From Lithodes maja (taxonomy: Eukaryota; Arthropoda; Malacostraca; Decapoda; Lithodidae): a stretch of DNA of 64,000 nucleotides. The notes beneath the pieces are model-generated. The model searched no databases. It was not told the origin of the DNA and saw only the letters and a list, made by a program, of their open reading frames with translations. This document shows positions 30,140 through 40,544 of the stretch, in pieces (position 1 is the first letter of the stretch; each line of letters opens with the position of its first letter). Location of the stretch: assembly GCA_037953745.1 (NCBI GenBank), contig JBAKBP010001423.1, forward strand, positions 124,001-188,000. The letters are read 5' to 3'. The position numbers were made by a program, and so were the translations under genes.

Positions 30140-30500
30140 TATTTGGTAGGAGTGCAGAATGGCGGTCGGGTGGGGGATTTTGGTGGTAGGAGTGCAGAAT
30201 GGCGGGCGGCTGGGGGATTTTGGTGGTAGGAGTGCAGAATGGCGGTCGGCTGGGGGATTTTGGTGGTAGGAGTGCAGAATGGCGGTCGGGTGGGGGATTT
30301 TGGTGGTAGGAGTGCAGAATGGCGGTCGGGTGGGGGATTTTGGTGGTAGGAGTGCAGAATGGCGGGCGGCTGGGGGATTTTGGTGGTAGGAGTGCAGAAT
30401 GGCGGTCGGCTGGGGGATTTTGGTGGTAGGAGTGCAGAATGGCGCTCGGCTGGGGGATTTTGGTGGTAGGCGTGCAGAATGGCGGTCGGCTGGGGCATTA
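30140..30500 (+). repeat. 40 bp minisatellite, about nine units
   Basis: Unit GGCGGTCGGCTGGGGGATTT followed by TGGTGGTAGGAGTGCAGAAT. Units differ at one or two positions (GTCGGG, GGCGGC, CTCGGC). Confidence 0.95.
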
Positions 30501-30579
30501 TGGGCTGGCCTTTGTTGTGTACGATAGTCTGCACCGAAATAGAAGTCATTGATGCAAAGCTGCCGGGTTTTCTGCTTCG

Positions 30580-30935
30580 TTAACAGGGGAGGGCCGTGTT
30601 CATTTGCTAATTTATATATTTTTTTTTTTATAGTTTTTAAAGTTTTCTCCCTAGACCTCCATCAACCTTAAAGAAAAACACCTGCAAGACCCTCATTCAA
30701 GATAAATGTGTACATTTTTCGATAGGCCGGTTCCTCTTAAATTACAGGCTCGCTATCGCGCGCCAGCAAAAAATAGACACCTAAATAAAATGAAAAGTCT
30801 AAATATTGACAAAGGATTGGGGCGAAAGGTCGAACAATCGCCAAACTAATGCGCCGAACGTCATACAATCTGCAAACTAATGGGGCTAAACATTCGGAAG
30901 AAGGGGGACCAGACAAACGACCCATCTCCCCTTAA
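30580..30935 (-). mobile_element. TTAA-MITE family M1
   Basis: TTAACAGGGGAGG at the left and ATCTCCCCTTAA at the right. The first hairpin has been lost by a small deletion near 30722. Confidence 0.82.
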
Positions 30936-31006
30936 AACACGCTATATTGTTTTCACTGTCTGTTGTGTGAGGATGCGTGGCAGTGAGGCTCAGAGATTGT
31001 TTTGCA

Positions 31007-31509
31007 CTACCTGGTCAATTATTATGTTACCTCCACCAACCGACTTTACTCCTAAACTACCTGGTCAATTATTATGTTACCTCCACCAACCGACTTTACT
31101 CCTAAACTACCTGGTCAATTATTATGTTACCTCCACCAACCGACTTTACTCCTAAACTACCTGGTCAATTATTATGTTACCTCCACCAACCGACTTTACT
31201 CCTAAACTACCTGGTCAATTATTATGTTACCTCCACCAACCGACTTTACTCCTAAACTACCTGGTCAATTATTATGTTACCTCCACCAACCGACTTTACT
31301 CCTAAACTACCTGGTCAATTATTATGTTACCTCCACCAACCGACTTTACTCCTAAACTACCTGGTCAATTATTATGTTACCTCCACCAACCGACTTTACT
31401 CCTAAACTACCTGGTCAATTATTATGTTACCTCCACCAACCGACTTTACTCCTAAACTACCTGGTCAATTATTATGTTACCTCCACCAACCGACTTTACT
31501 CCTAAACTC
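31007..31509 (+). repeat. 50 bp minisatellite, ten near-perfect units
   Basis: Unit CTACCTGGTCAATTATTATG followed by TTACCTCCACCAACCGACTTTACTCCTAAA in two parts. Exactly 50 bp spacing, with no difference seen among the units, implying very recent expansion. Confidence 0.97.
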
Positions 31510-31647
31510 AATTAATGTTAGGAATCTGTCAGAAGGGTTGAATGGTGTGTATCCGGACTCCAGAGGTACAGACATGGCCCAATTACTGTCACAAGACGGT
31601 GGTTGCAAAAAAAAAAATTACAATTTATTTATATACAGCATATACTG

Positions 31648-31663
31648 TATATATATATATAAT

Positions 31664-31745
<82 letters not shown>

Positions 31746-31759
31746 ATAGTATTATATAG

Positions 31760-31790
<31 letters not shown>

Positions 31791-31792
31791 GT
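31648..31792 (+). repeat. (TA)n microsatellite block
   Basis: Long TA run with short interruptions. Confidence 0.95.
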
Positions 31793-31794
31793 AT

Positions 31795-32023
31795 TAATTT
31801 AAGAGTAACCGGCCTTTGGCCGGGACATTTTTCTACCGAAAAATGTACAAATTTATCTTGAATGAGGGTCTTGCAGGTGTTTTTCTTTAAGGTTGATGGA
31901 GGTCTAGGGAGAAAACTTTAAAAGCTATAACAAACAATATATATAAATTAGCAAATGAGGGGTGAGGGGTGAAATTTGAAGATTGCTGGAGGAGTATGAA
32001 ACAAACTAAAAAATCCCCCTTAA
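31795..32023 (+). mobile_element. M1 3' part
   Basis: Starts at TTTAAGAGTAACCGGCC beside the (TA)n run and ends AATCCCCCTTAA. Both hairpins and the GATGGAGGTCTAGGGAG block are present; the 5' half is missing. Confidence 0.75.
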
Positions 32024-32190
32024 CAACATCTTTAAATGGGTATACACAAGGTATATACAATCATTGGTTATAGTGAGAGCGATAATATCTCTCTCTATCC
32101 TTGTTTAGAAGGGTTTACTACTGCCAATACTCCCTTATAAGAGTATGTTATTATTATTGTGGCACTTCTGTTACCCGTTCCATATCTGCT

Positions 32191-32325
32191 TTAAGGGCAG
32201 AGGGGCATTTTTTCTGGTCCCCCCTTCTTCTTCCTCATGTTTAGCCCCATTAGTTTTCAGATTTTAAAACGTTAGGCCCATTAGTTTGGGGATTTTAAGA
32301 CCTTTCGTCACATATCGTTTGATCT
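32191..32325 (+). mobile_element. M1 5' part
   Basis: TTAAGGGCAGAGGGGC, then TCATGTTTAGCCCCATTAG and GATTTTAAGACC. Truncated before the GTGTCGATT block. Confidence 0.7.
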
Positions 32326-32724
32326 ACTTTAACCCATTGGCTGTGGGAGACATTCCGGAACGCCATGGCAATTTACAGCAATTTACAGGCTTTTAAAGCC
32401 TCTTCAAGCCTATAGAATTGAGTGCGAGGGAGCAGGAGCGCGACAGGCCACACGTCCTTCCTCCAGCCAGCTGGTCGCGGCACTGAGGACTCTGGAGTCT
32501 GAACCATACTCTCGCGAGATATACAGCTATACAGCACTGCCAAAGGCAAATGTAGCGCGACATTAGCGATAATTGCTAATTTTAGCGAATGTCTATGGTA
32601 GCGCTGCGGATGAAGCTCGCTTTCGTGTCATTTAGAAGCTATCTCAGTATGTGATGAAAGTTATGCCTATAGTGCTGAAGGGGTTAAAAATGATACCTTA
32701 AGCACTTACGGGCGGGCATATCTC

Positions 32725-32924
32725 NNNNNNNNNNNNNNNNNNNNNNNNNNNNNNNNNNNNNNNNNNNNNNNNNNNNNNNNNNNNNNNNNNNNNNNNNNNN
32801 NNNNNNNNNNNNNNNNNNNNNNNNNNNNNNNNNNNNNNNNNNNNNNNNNNNNNNNNNNNNNNNNNNNNNNNNNNNNNNNNNNNNNNNNNNNNNNNNNNNN
32901 NNNNNNNNNNNNNNNNNNNNNNNN
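32725..32924. other. assembly gap, 200 N
   Basis: Exactly 200 N. The LINE that follows lacks its 5' part, which should lie in or beyond the gap. Confidence 1.
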
Positions 32925-35375
32925 AGGGGACCACCTAGGAAATAGTGACCACAATTCTGTGTATTTTAATATACATTGGAAAGGTAATACCAGAGAGAAT
33001 ACAACATTAATACCTGACTTCAGAAAAGCCAATTATGGTGGGTTAACAAAAGCCCTATTAGCGGACCCTATGGTCAAAAAATTAAGTCGATCCAGGTGTC
33101 CAAATGAGTGTATCCCTTCTCAGGCACCTGTCATCTTAAGTCAGGAAGAGACGTCAAACTTGGTAGATGCATACAATAATTTTATCAAGTCAGTATTCAA
33201 TGCGCAAAATAAATATATCCCAAAAAGAAAATTTAGATCAACACAGAACCAACCCAAATGGGTGAATAATAGACTATTAGATCTTCTAGGAAAAAAGAGA
33301 GGAATATATAGAAAAATTAAGAAAGGCGAAATTCACCTACTTGCTTACTATCAGAATCTATCACGACAGGTAAAATAGGATATTAGGAAAGAAAAACGAA
33401 ATTATGAAATTAAGGTTGCCAATGACTCAAAAAATAATCCTAAAGCTTTTTACCAACTATATAAATCCAAAGTTAGAGATGTAATTGGTCCCCTTAAAAC
33501 TGCGATAGGAGAAATGACAGAAAATTATTTAGAAATGTGCAGTACATTAAATAGTCAATTTCGTTCCGTTTTCACAAATGAAAATTTGGCACAGTTTCCA
33601 GAAGTCCGTAAGGTATATAGCGATAGTATAGAAAATAGGTTAAGTACGGTTACTATAAGTAGAAATGATGTGCTTAAGGAAATTGACAGACTGAAACCTC
33701 ATAAATCGCCTGGTCCTGATGAGGTATATGCTAGAGTATTAAAAGAATGCAGAGATGAGTTAAGTTACCCATTAACATTTCTATTTAACAAGTCATTAGA
33801 AACAGGTATAGTTCCAGAAGCTTGGAAGCTTGCAAATGTAGTTCCGATCTTCAAAAAAGGTGATAAATCAATAGCATCCAATTACCGTCCCATTAGTCTC
33901 ACTTCAATCATAGGAAAGCTACTAGAGTCAATTATTGCTAGGAAAATGAGAAACCACTTAGAAACATTTAACTTAATCAATTCTTCTCAGCATGGATTCA
34001 CTCAGGGACGGTCTTGCCTTACAAATTTGCTTAGTTTTTCTCAGAGGTATATGAAGCAGTAGATAATGACAAGTCATATGATAATTATTATATATTTAGA
34101 TTTCAGTAAAGCTTTCGATAGAGTCCCTCATGAGAGATTGGTGAGAAAGGTTGAGGCACATGGAATAGGTGGGGCGTTGTTAGAATGGATTAGGTCATGG
34201 CTAACTGGTAGGAAGCAGAGAGTCAGCATAAATGGTACCAAGTCAGAATGGGGAGCAGTCAAAAGTGGTGTCCCCCAGGGATCTGTATTAGGTCCTCTGT
34301 TGTTTATTATATACATAAATGACCTTGATTTAGGTATAACTAGTAGGATAAGTAAATTTGCAGATGATACCAAAATGGGGATTTTTTTTATTCAGATAGA
34401 GATATAGAGTGCCTCCAAAGGGATCTAGATACCTTACACGAATGGTCAGTAAATTGGCAGATGAAGTTTAACATTGACAAATGCAAGGTATTAAAGATAG
34501 GGAAGATGCATACAAATGTTAAATATAAACTAGCTAATATGAAATTAGAAAACTCAGGCTGTGAGAAAGATCTAGGTGTGTTTGTTAGCAATGATTTGAA
34601 GCCTAGAAAACAATGTATAAGCGTTCGTAACAAGGCAAACAGGATTCTCGGGTTCATATCTAGGAGTGTGAGTAACAGAACTGCTGATGTTATCTTAAAA
34701 CTTTACTTGTCATTAGTGAGACCCCATATGGATTATGCTGTTCAATTTTGGTGTCCTTATTACAGAATGGACATAGATTCATTGGAGAGAGTACAACGTA
34801 GAATGACAAAAATTATCCATAATATTAGACATTTTCCGTATGAAGAAAGGTTGAAGAAATTAGGCTTACATTCGTTAGAGAGACGCAGAGTTAGAAGGGA
34901 TATGATAGAGGTATTCAAGTGGGTTAGTGGGATTAATAAAGGGGATATGAAAAATGTACTAAAGCTCAGTGATAGCGAAATAACTCGTACAAATGGTTTC
35001 AAATTAGATAAATTTCGTTTCAGAAAAGATATAGGCAAATATTGGTTTGGTAACAAGTTGTAGATGGGTGGAATGGGGTACCAAGTGATATAGTGGGATC
35101 AAGAACGATTGGGAGCTTTAAGATAACATTAGATAGGCATATGGACGAGATGGGTTGGGTGTGAGGGGGATCTACCAGGTGTAGGCCAATCGGCGTTCAG
35201 CAGACACCCGTAATCTTGTGTTAATCCCTGACCATTTTGGTGGGGGCAGTACTCAAGGTATTAGTGAGTTGGACCTATAATTGGGCCTTGTAATTGGGGT
35301 TGGGTGTGACAGGGATCTTCCTTGTATGGGCCGATCGGCTTTTTGCAGACTCCCATTTTCTTATGTTCTTATATT
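32925..35375 (+). pseudogene. CR1-like LINE polyprotein, four or more breaks
   Basis: It begins just after the gap with the end of the APE endonuclease (LGNSDHNSVYFNI, the SDH catalytic motif). Next come a linker (QNQPKWVNNRLLDL), in-frame TAG at 33376-33378, RT fingers (SPGPDEVYARVLK, NYRPISLTSIIGK), GFTQGRSCLTNL, TAG near 34060, motif A IIYLDFSKAFDRVPH, motif B SGVPQGSVLGPLLF, motif C SKFADDTK, then a frameshift near 34390. The thumb follows (MKFNIDKCKVLKIGK ... SLVRPHMDYAVQFWCPYY ... LERVQRRMTKII). The last piece, after TAG near 35063, stops at about 35163. The 3' UTR ends in TTATGTTCTTATATTT, a CR1-type octamer tail. Inactive. Confidence 0.9.
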
Positions 35376-36926
35376 TATGTGAATGGAGTGTGAATGGCAA
35401 TATTTACAAGTATACATAACAATAGTATTTTTAGATTTAGAGTAGTTTTACTTTCACCCATTTATTCATGTTGACCAGCAATCAGTCGTCATAAAACGGG
35501 GATAGACGTAACGAACACAGAGAAAGAGAGAGACAATACATTTCCGAAATGGGACGAGTTTGTAAAGAGCAAAGATAAACAGATTCCTTAAACCCGTGAT
35601 TCATGAAGATATTATTAAGTCTTTAGGTTATACGTTAAGAGTGTTGAGGGGGAATGGTTGTTTTTTTCTGGCACCCGTTCTCCCTCATGCCCCAATAGGT
35701 TTCAATTGTTAAGACATTCGGCCCATTAGTTTGGCCATTGTAAGACCGTTCACCCCATTTATTTGTTGTCAATATTGAAACCTTCCGTGCAATTTAGGTT
35801 TCGATTATTTCCTGTGATTTAGGAAGAACCAACCTTCCCGTCGAGACATTTTTCTACCGAAATATTTACAATTTTATCTAGAAGGGGTATTTTGGGAATG
35901 TTCTTTAAAGCTTTGGGAGGTCTAGGGAGGAAACTATAAAACAAGCCCATCACATCTCTCATGGGGAGTTGGTTATAGTATGCCCTCGGCTATTGTGTTG
36001 AGTTACAGTTATTTTGTGAAGGGATAATAGCGAAATTTTAGCCTCTCAGAATATTGTTATTTGTGTTTACTTGGGTTTGAAAAGTTGACAGAATGAATAG
36101 AAACAGCATTCGAGGATTAGCATTGTTTCGCAGATAACTTCTTCAGGCCACTAGACCCGGAAAAATTATCTGCGAAACGTCAATGGTGTTCTATTCAGCT
36201 ATTCATTGTTAATTGTATAATAGCCAATAATGTAAATGCACATAAAGGCATCTACGTACTTTTGATTTTAGGAGTGCTATGAGGAAGGGAAGAGGGAGCA
36301 CCTTCTCACAGTATATAACTTCCCCCATCCTGCAGTAATGAAAGACTTAAGTTAATTATTGGTTGCCTCTCCAACCACAGTCCCATTGCAGATATATTTA
36401 ACTCCTTGCATATGATGCTGAAGGCTGCTGAGACTGTTGCGTAGAGTTATATAGATACACAGACCACTTGGTCCTCATTAGGTGAGACTGTAGAACAGGC
36501 AAGAGAAGTGGTAATGAATTGGACTGAATGGAGAATGCTTGTGAATAGATGAGGGATAACGCGGTCGTTGGGAGAAGGGGTCGGGCGCCAGTTGAACTAG
36601 ATAATAATCCATCAGGAGCCTGGCCCAGTAAGCCAGAGTATATGAAAGGTCTTGCCTGGATGTGAGGTGGGTGGGCATTGTGGTGTGGTTCGCTGCATGT
36701 CTGCCTGATGAGACCGGCACCTCTCCGGGAGGTCTGGTATCGGGGGAGTGCTAGAGGCCCTTAGTGATCCTTGGTCTCTGGGTCTTCTCCTGGGCAACCT
36801 AGATGTGTGTGAATTTTATATTTTGTGTTTCGATGTTGTGTTGTGTTGTCCCTGTTCGGACTCTGTCTCGTCTCGGCCATATATATTATCCGGTTGCTTA
36901 GTATTTACGCCCCCAAAATGACGCCA
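35376..36926. other. spacer with a diverged M1 copy and a small palindromic element
   Basis: 35645-35943 is a diverged M1 copy (TCATGCCCCAATAGG, AGACATTTTTCTACCG, GGAGGTCTAGGGAGGAAAC). 36085-36210 is a palindromic repeat with GTTTCGCAGATAA / TTATCTGCGAAAC and outer GAATAGAA / TTCTATTC arms. 36210-36926 holds no gene I can support. Confidence 0.55.
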
Positions 36927-37436
36927 TTAACCCCTCCTGTACCGGTGACGTCTATTTAATTTGAGCTTAGCTATAGTTAGATGATTTTATGAAGCTTAAC
37001 CCCCCTGACATATTAACTTACGTAAGATAGGGTTGCCCGATCGCCCGGTATTTCTCCCACAACAGTCTTTCTCACACTGAGGGACCGTTAGAAGTCGGAG
37101 GAATTTGGGGTTGCCATCAACCAACAGATTATGATCTAACTTACCTAACTTACTGAGCTCAAAATGACGCAAAAGCGTCATGTAACTTATTATTGAGCTA
37201 TTTCACTAGGTTCATATGACGCGATCGCGTCATTTGATACTTTTGGGCGAAACCGCCATATAACGCGGTCGCGTCATATGTCACGGAGGGGGTTAAGAAG
37301 GATATATGATTACTGAAAGGATTAATTTAGATAGGCTGTAGCCTTATAATTGATAGACGTCCTTCCTAAGCTGCAAATATTTGTCTAAATATAGCTAGAA
37401 TATATGTAAGAATGCGTCGCTGGTACAGAAGGGTAA
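36927..37436. mobile_element. TTAA-MITE family M2 carrying a nested TTAA element
   Basis: Left end TTAACCCCTCCTGTACCGGT, right end GTCGCTGGTACAGAAGGGT. Inside, 36996-37296 is a second element with ends TTAACCCCCCTGACATAT and, inverted, TTAACCCCCTCCGTGACATA, both at TTAA. The nested element contains a perfect 18 bp palindrome ATGACGCGATCGCGTCAT (about 37217-37234) and two more GACGC/GCGTC pairs. Confidence 0.75.
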
Positions 37437-37487
37437 ACAAAGATGACCACTCACTCTCACAACAGGCTCTAGTATGCTCCATCCATT

Positions 37488-37859
37488 TTAACGGTGTAGT
37501 GCTTGCTTTTTAGTCTATATATTTATGTATTAATACATTTTTGAGTTTCCTCGTTAGACCTCCATCAAACTTTAAATAAAAAACACCCCCTAGATCCCCT
37601 TTTAAGATAAATTTGTACATTTTTTGGTAGATAAATGTCCCGGCCGAAGGCCGCTTCCTTATAAATTTACAGGCTCGCTATCGCTCACCAGGAAAAAATC
37701 GACACCTAAATGGCACGAAATGTCTTAATATTGACAAATAAATTAGGCGAAAGGTCTCAAAATCGCCAAACTAACGGAACAAACGTCTTACAATCTCAAA
37801 ATAAATATGCTGAACATGAGGGAGAAGGGGTCCAGATAAAGCGAATACCTGCCCATTAA
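37488..37859 (-). mobile_element. TTAA-MITE family M1
   Basis: TTAACGGTGTAGTGC at the left, right TTAA 37856-37859 shared with the next copy. All internal blocks in reverse order. Confidence 0.82.
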
Positions 37860-38633
37860 GGGGAGATGGGTCGTTTTTCTGGTCCCACTTCTTCCTCATG
37901 CTTATCCCCAGTAGTTTTCAGATTAAAAGACATTACAAAGGAATACAAAGGAAAGCAAGCAACAGCATACCTACTGATCTTCACTAGGCTGCCTGTAAAA
38001 AAAAAAAAATATATAGACTGAAGGTCTTCATCTCCACAATGACTGTGGTCAGAAAAATCATATTACTATGTATGATACTAAAATGGTCACAATACTCGAG
38101 CACATACGCAGTCAGTCGCAGGTTCATGGCAAGATATTTGTCAAGTCAAGATATACGAATGTTTGGACTTTATGGCATTCTACAATGCTTCTAAGCAATT
38201 TATTCCACAAGTTGACCACTCTGTTGAAAAAGAAGTGCTTCGCTTCGTGTGAATGAAATGCCTTTCCAACAATTTTGTAACCATTATTTCTTGTGTAATT
38301 TGAGTCATCTAGTGTGAAGTACTTACTTGCATCCATGTTGTTATAGTCTTTGATAATTTTAAAAACTTGGATTGGGTGATTTTAAGATCTTTTGCCCCAT
38401 TTCTTTGTCATTATTAAGACTGTTCGTGTCATTTAGGTGTCGATTTATCTTGGCTAGCGATAGCGAGCATGTAATTGCCGGGACATTTTTTCTATCGAAA
38501 AATGTACAAATTTATCTTTAAGGAGGGTCTTGGGCAGGTTTGTTTTTAAGCTTGATGGAGGTCTAGGGAGGAAACTAAAAGGATACTAAAAATATACATA
38601 AATGAGCCAATAAATACACCCATCCCCCCTTAG
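37856..38633 (+). mobile_element. M1 copy split by a LINE fragment
   Basis: Left TTAAGGGGAGATGGGTCG, right CCCCCCTTAG (one-base decay of TTAA). M1 text stops near 37930 and resumes near 38370 (GATTTTAAGATCTTTTGCCCC). Confidence 0.82.
37935..38365 (-). pseudogene. 3' fragment of the CR1-like LINE, inserted in M1
   Basis: Minus strand: NNMDASKYFTLDDSNYTRNNGYK... and FFFNRVVNLWNKLL, then a 3' UTR ending TTTCCTTTGTATTCCTTTGT, matching the 3' UTR of the LINE at 26165-27240 (TTTCCTTTGTACTCCTTTGT). Same family, 5'-truncated. Confidence 0.8.
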
Positions 38634-38695
38634 TGAAGCCAGTATATCCCGGAATGAATAATGTTAATTGGGAAGGTTTGTGGTCTGTTGGGGTA

Positions 38696-39039
38696 TTAAG
38701 GGGAAGGAATTTTGTTTTGCTTTTCCCCCTTCTCCCTCATGTTTAGCCCCATTAGTTATGCAATTTTAAGACGTTTGGCCCATTAGTTTGACGACTATAA
38801 AGCCTTTCGCCGTATATAGATGTATTTTTTTTTCTGGCGAGTGATAGCGAGCCTATAATGGAAGGCCGGGACACTTTTCTACCGAAAAATATACAAATCT
38901 ATTTCGAAGAGGGTCTTTGGGGTGTTTTTTTTTTCAAGCTTGATAGAGGTCTAGAGGGCTAACTAAAATATACAGTATATACAGTACACAGGTAAAATAA
39001 TATAGCAATCAATATATACATATAATATCGTCCCCTTAA
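38696..39039 (+). mobile_element. TTAA-MITE family M1
   Basis: TTAAGGGGAAGG to TCCCCTTAA. The GGCCGG hairpin is partly deleted (GGAAGGCCGGGACAC). Confidence 0.85.
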
Positions 39040-39217
39040 TCTAAAGGTTGGTGGTATGTTTGGGTATTGATAACTTGGGTAGGTCATTAGTGGAGTCAGA
39101 AGAGGATTTATGTGGAGGGAATTTCAATGCCTGAAAAGCCTCCTGGTTTATACAACGGCTTGTCTATATACTGTAGATAGATATATATAGAGATACATAG
39201 ATTGATAGATAGATTAG

Positions 39218-39316
39218 CCCACTTTACTACCACAGACCCTTCTTAAACTGATCGAAAGCGTCTAAGTATAGCTAGAAAAAAAATAAAAAGACGTCGCCGG
39301 TACAGAAGGGGTTAAA
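39218..39316. mobile_element. M2 right-end fragment
   Basis: GACGTCGCCGGTACAGAAGGGGTTAA with the preceding CTTAAACTGATCGAAAGCGTC. The left end is not recognisable. Confidence 0.5.
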
Positions 39317-39355
39317 TCTACTTAAAAACAGGCGATAAAACACATATATACTGTA

Positions 39356-39396
<41 letters not shown>

Positions 39397-39599
39397 CATA
39401 TGTATCCAGAATGTTGAAGTAGCTTTGCAATGTTGACAGAATGCATATAAACACCATATGAGGAGGAGCACTTTATTGACAACGTTTCGCAGATAGCTTT
39501 CTCTGGAACCTGACCCGAAACGTTGTTAATAAGTTGTTAATACATGAGGGTGTTTATATTCATTCAGATATATCCAGCATCTCAGCGGGGACCATTGCA
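39317..39599. other. (TA)n and palindromic 'TTTCGCAGATA' repeat
   Basis: 39350-39394 is a (TA)n run. 39430-39575 has outer arms ATAAACACC / GGTGTTTAT and inner AACGTTTCG / CGAAACGTT, the same plan as 36085-36210. Confidence 0.6.
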
Positions 39600-39856
39600 T
39601 TAAGGGGAGATGGGTCGTTTTTCTGGACCCTCTTCCCCCTCATGCTTAGCCCATTTGCTTTGAGATTATATGCCGTTCGCCCTATTAGTTTTGCGATTGT
39701 ATGACCTTTCATTCCATTTCTTTGTCAATATTAGGTCTTTTCGTGCCATTTAGGTGTCCATTTTTTTCTGGCGAGCGATAGCGAGCCTGCAATTTAGGAG
39801 GAACCGGCCTTCGGCCTGGCCATTTTTCTACCGAAAAATGTACAAATTTATCTAGG
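39600..39856 (+). mobile_element. M1 copy truncated by a LINE stub
   Basis: TTAAGGGGAGATGGGTCG to AAATTTATCTAG, where the LINE text takes over. Confidence 0.8.
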
Positions 39857-39940
39857 GGTATTTGGCCACCCCTTCGGGGACCACGGCATCAGGCAATAGC
39901 TAGATAGATAGATAGATAGATATATAAGCCAGTGTCTCAG
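39857..39940 (+). mobile_element. LINE 3' stub, family of 1346-3049
   Basis: The codons for GHPFGDHGIRQ and a TAG (against GHPYGDHGVRQ, TAG in the long copy) run directly into (TAGA)n. About 60-85 bp in total, an extreme 5' truncation. Confidence 0.85.
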
Positions 39941-40544
39941 ACGTGGTAGTAACGTTGAACAAAGATATTATCTCTCTCACCATTCCTTGAACCCAGAATA
40001 ATGTTTTAGTAACAGATCATATATGGTTATTTTGATAACTTTTCGACATAATGATGATATAGCTTTAATACCGTAATCACAAAATAAAGCTTGGGATAAA
40101 AGTACTTGAAACTGAAAAGCACCAAAACAAATATTTCACATTGACGGTTATTATTATACGATATGCATTTCACCATAAATTGTATATTCTAGGATCTCTT
40201 CTAGAAGTACACATGTTTTCGACTGTGTGTGCTACATTTAGAGAGAGAGAGTGAGTTAATTAGAGTTACATAGATATACAGACTACACAGACGTTGCGGT
40301 CCCTACTAGGTAGTCCGGACTTAATGCTAAAATAGAATTTGCTACAAAGTGGAAGGCAAGGATAGCAAAGAAGAAGGCTCTCTCCCCACCCACCTCTCCC
40401 TCCGACATGAAATTAACTTGGGGAAAGAAGTCCCCCAGCAGAATGAAAAACAAAAAACTTCTACTGGGAAATTTATAGTAAAGAACGAAAATGCGAAATA
40501 TATACTACTGATGCTTAACCCATGTGTTTTTTTTTTATATTTTT
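39941..40544. other. spacer without supported gene
   Basis: Only notable point: 40245-40330 (TACATAGATATACAGACTAC...GCGGTCC) is inverted relative to about 26040-26130 and related to 36445-36480, an unclassified dispersed repeat. Confidence 0.4.

Noticed and set aside
31007..31509. CRISPR-like array of regularly spaced repeats
   Set aside because: Units are contiguous 50 bp tandem copies with no variable spacers, in eukaryotic DNA. It is a minisatellite.
36085..36210. Hammerhead ribozyme on the minus strand
   Set aside because: CTGAAGA and GAAAC boxes are present, but the bases between them (AGTTATCTGC) do not form a stem II, so it is listed only as a repeat to be tested.
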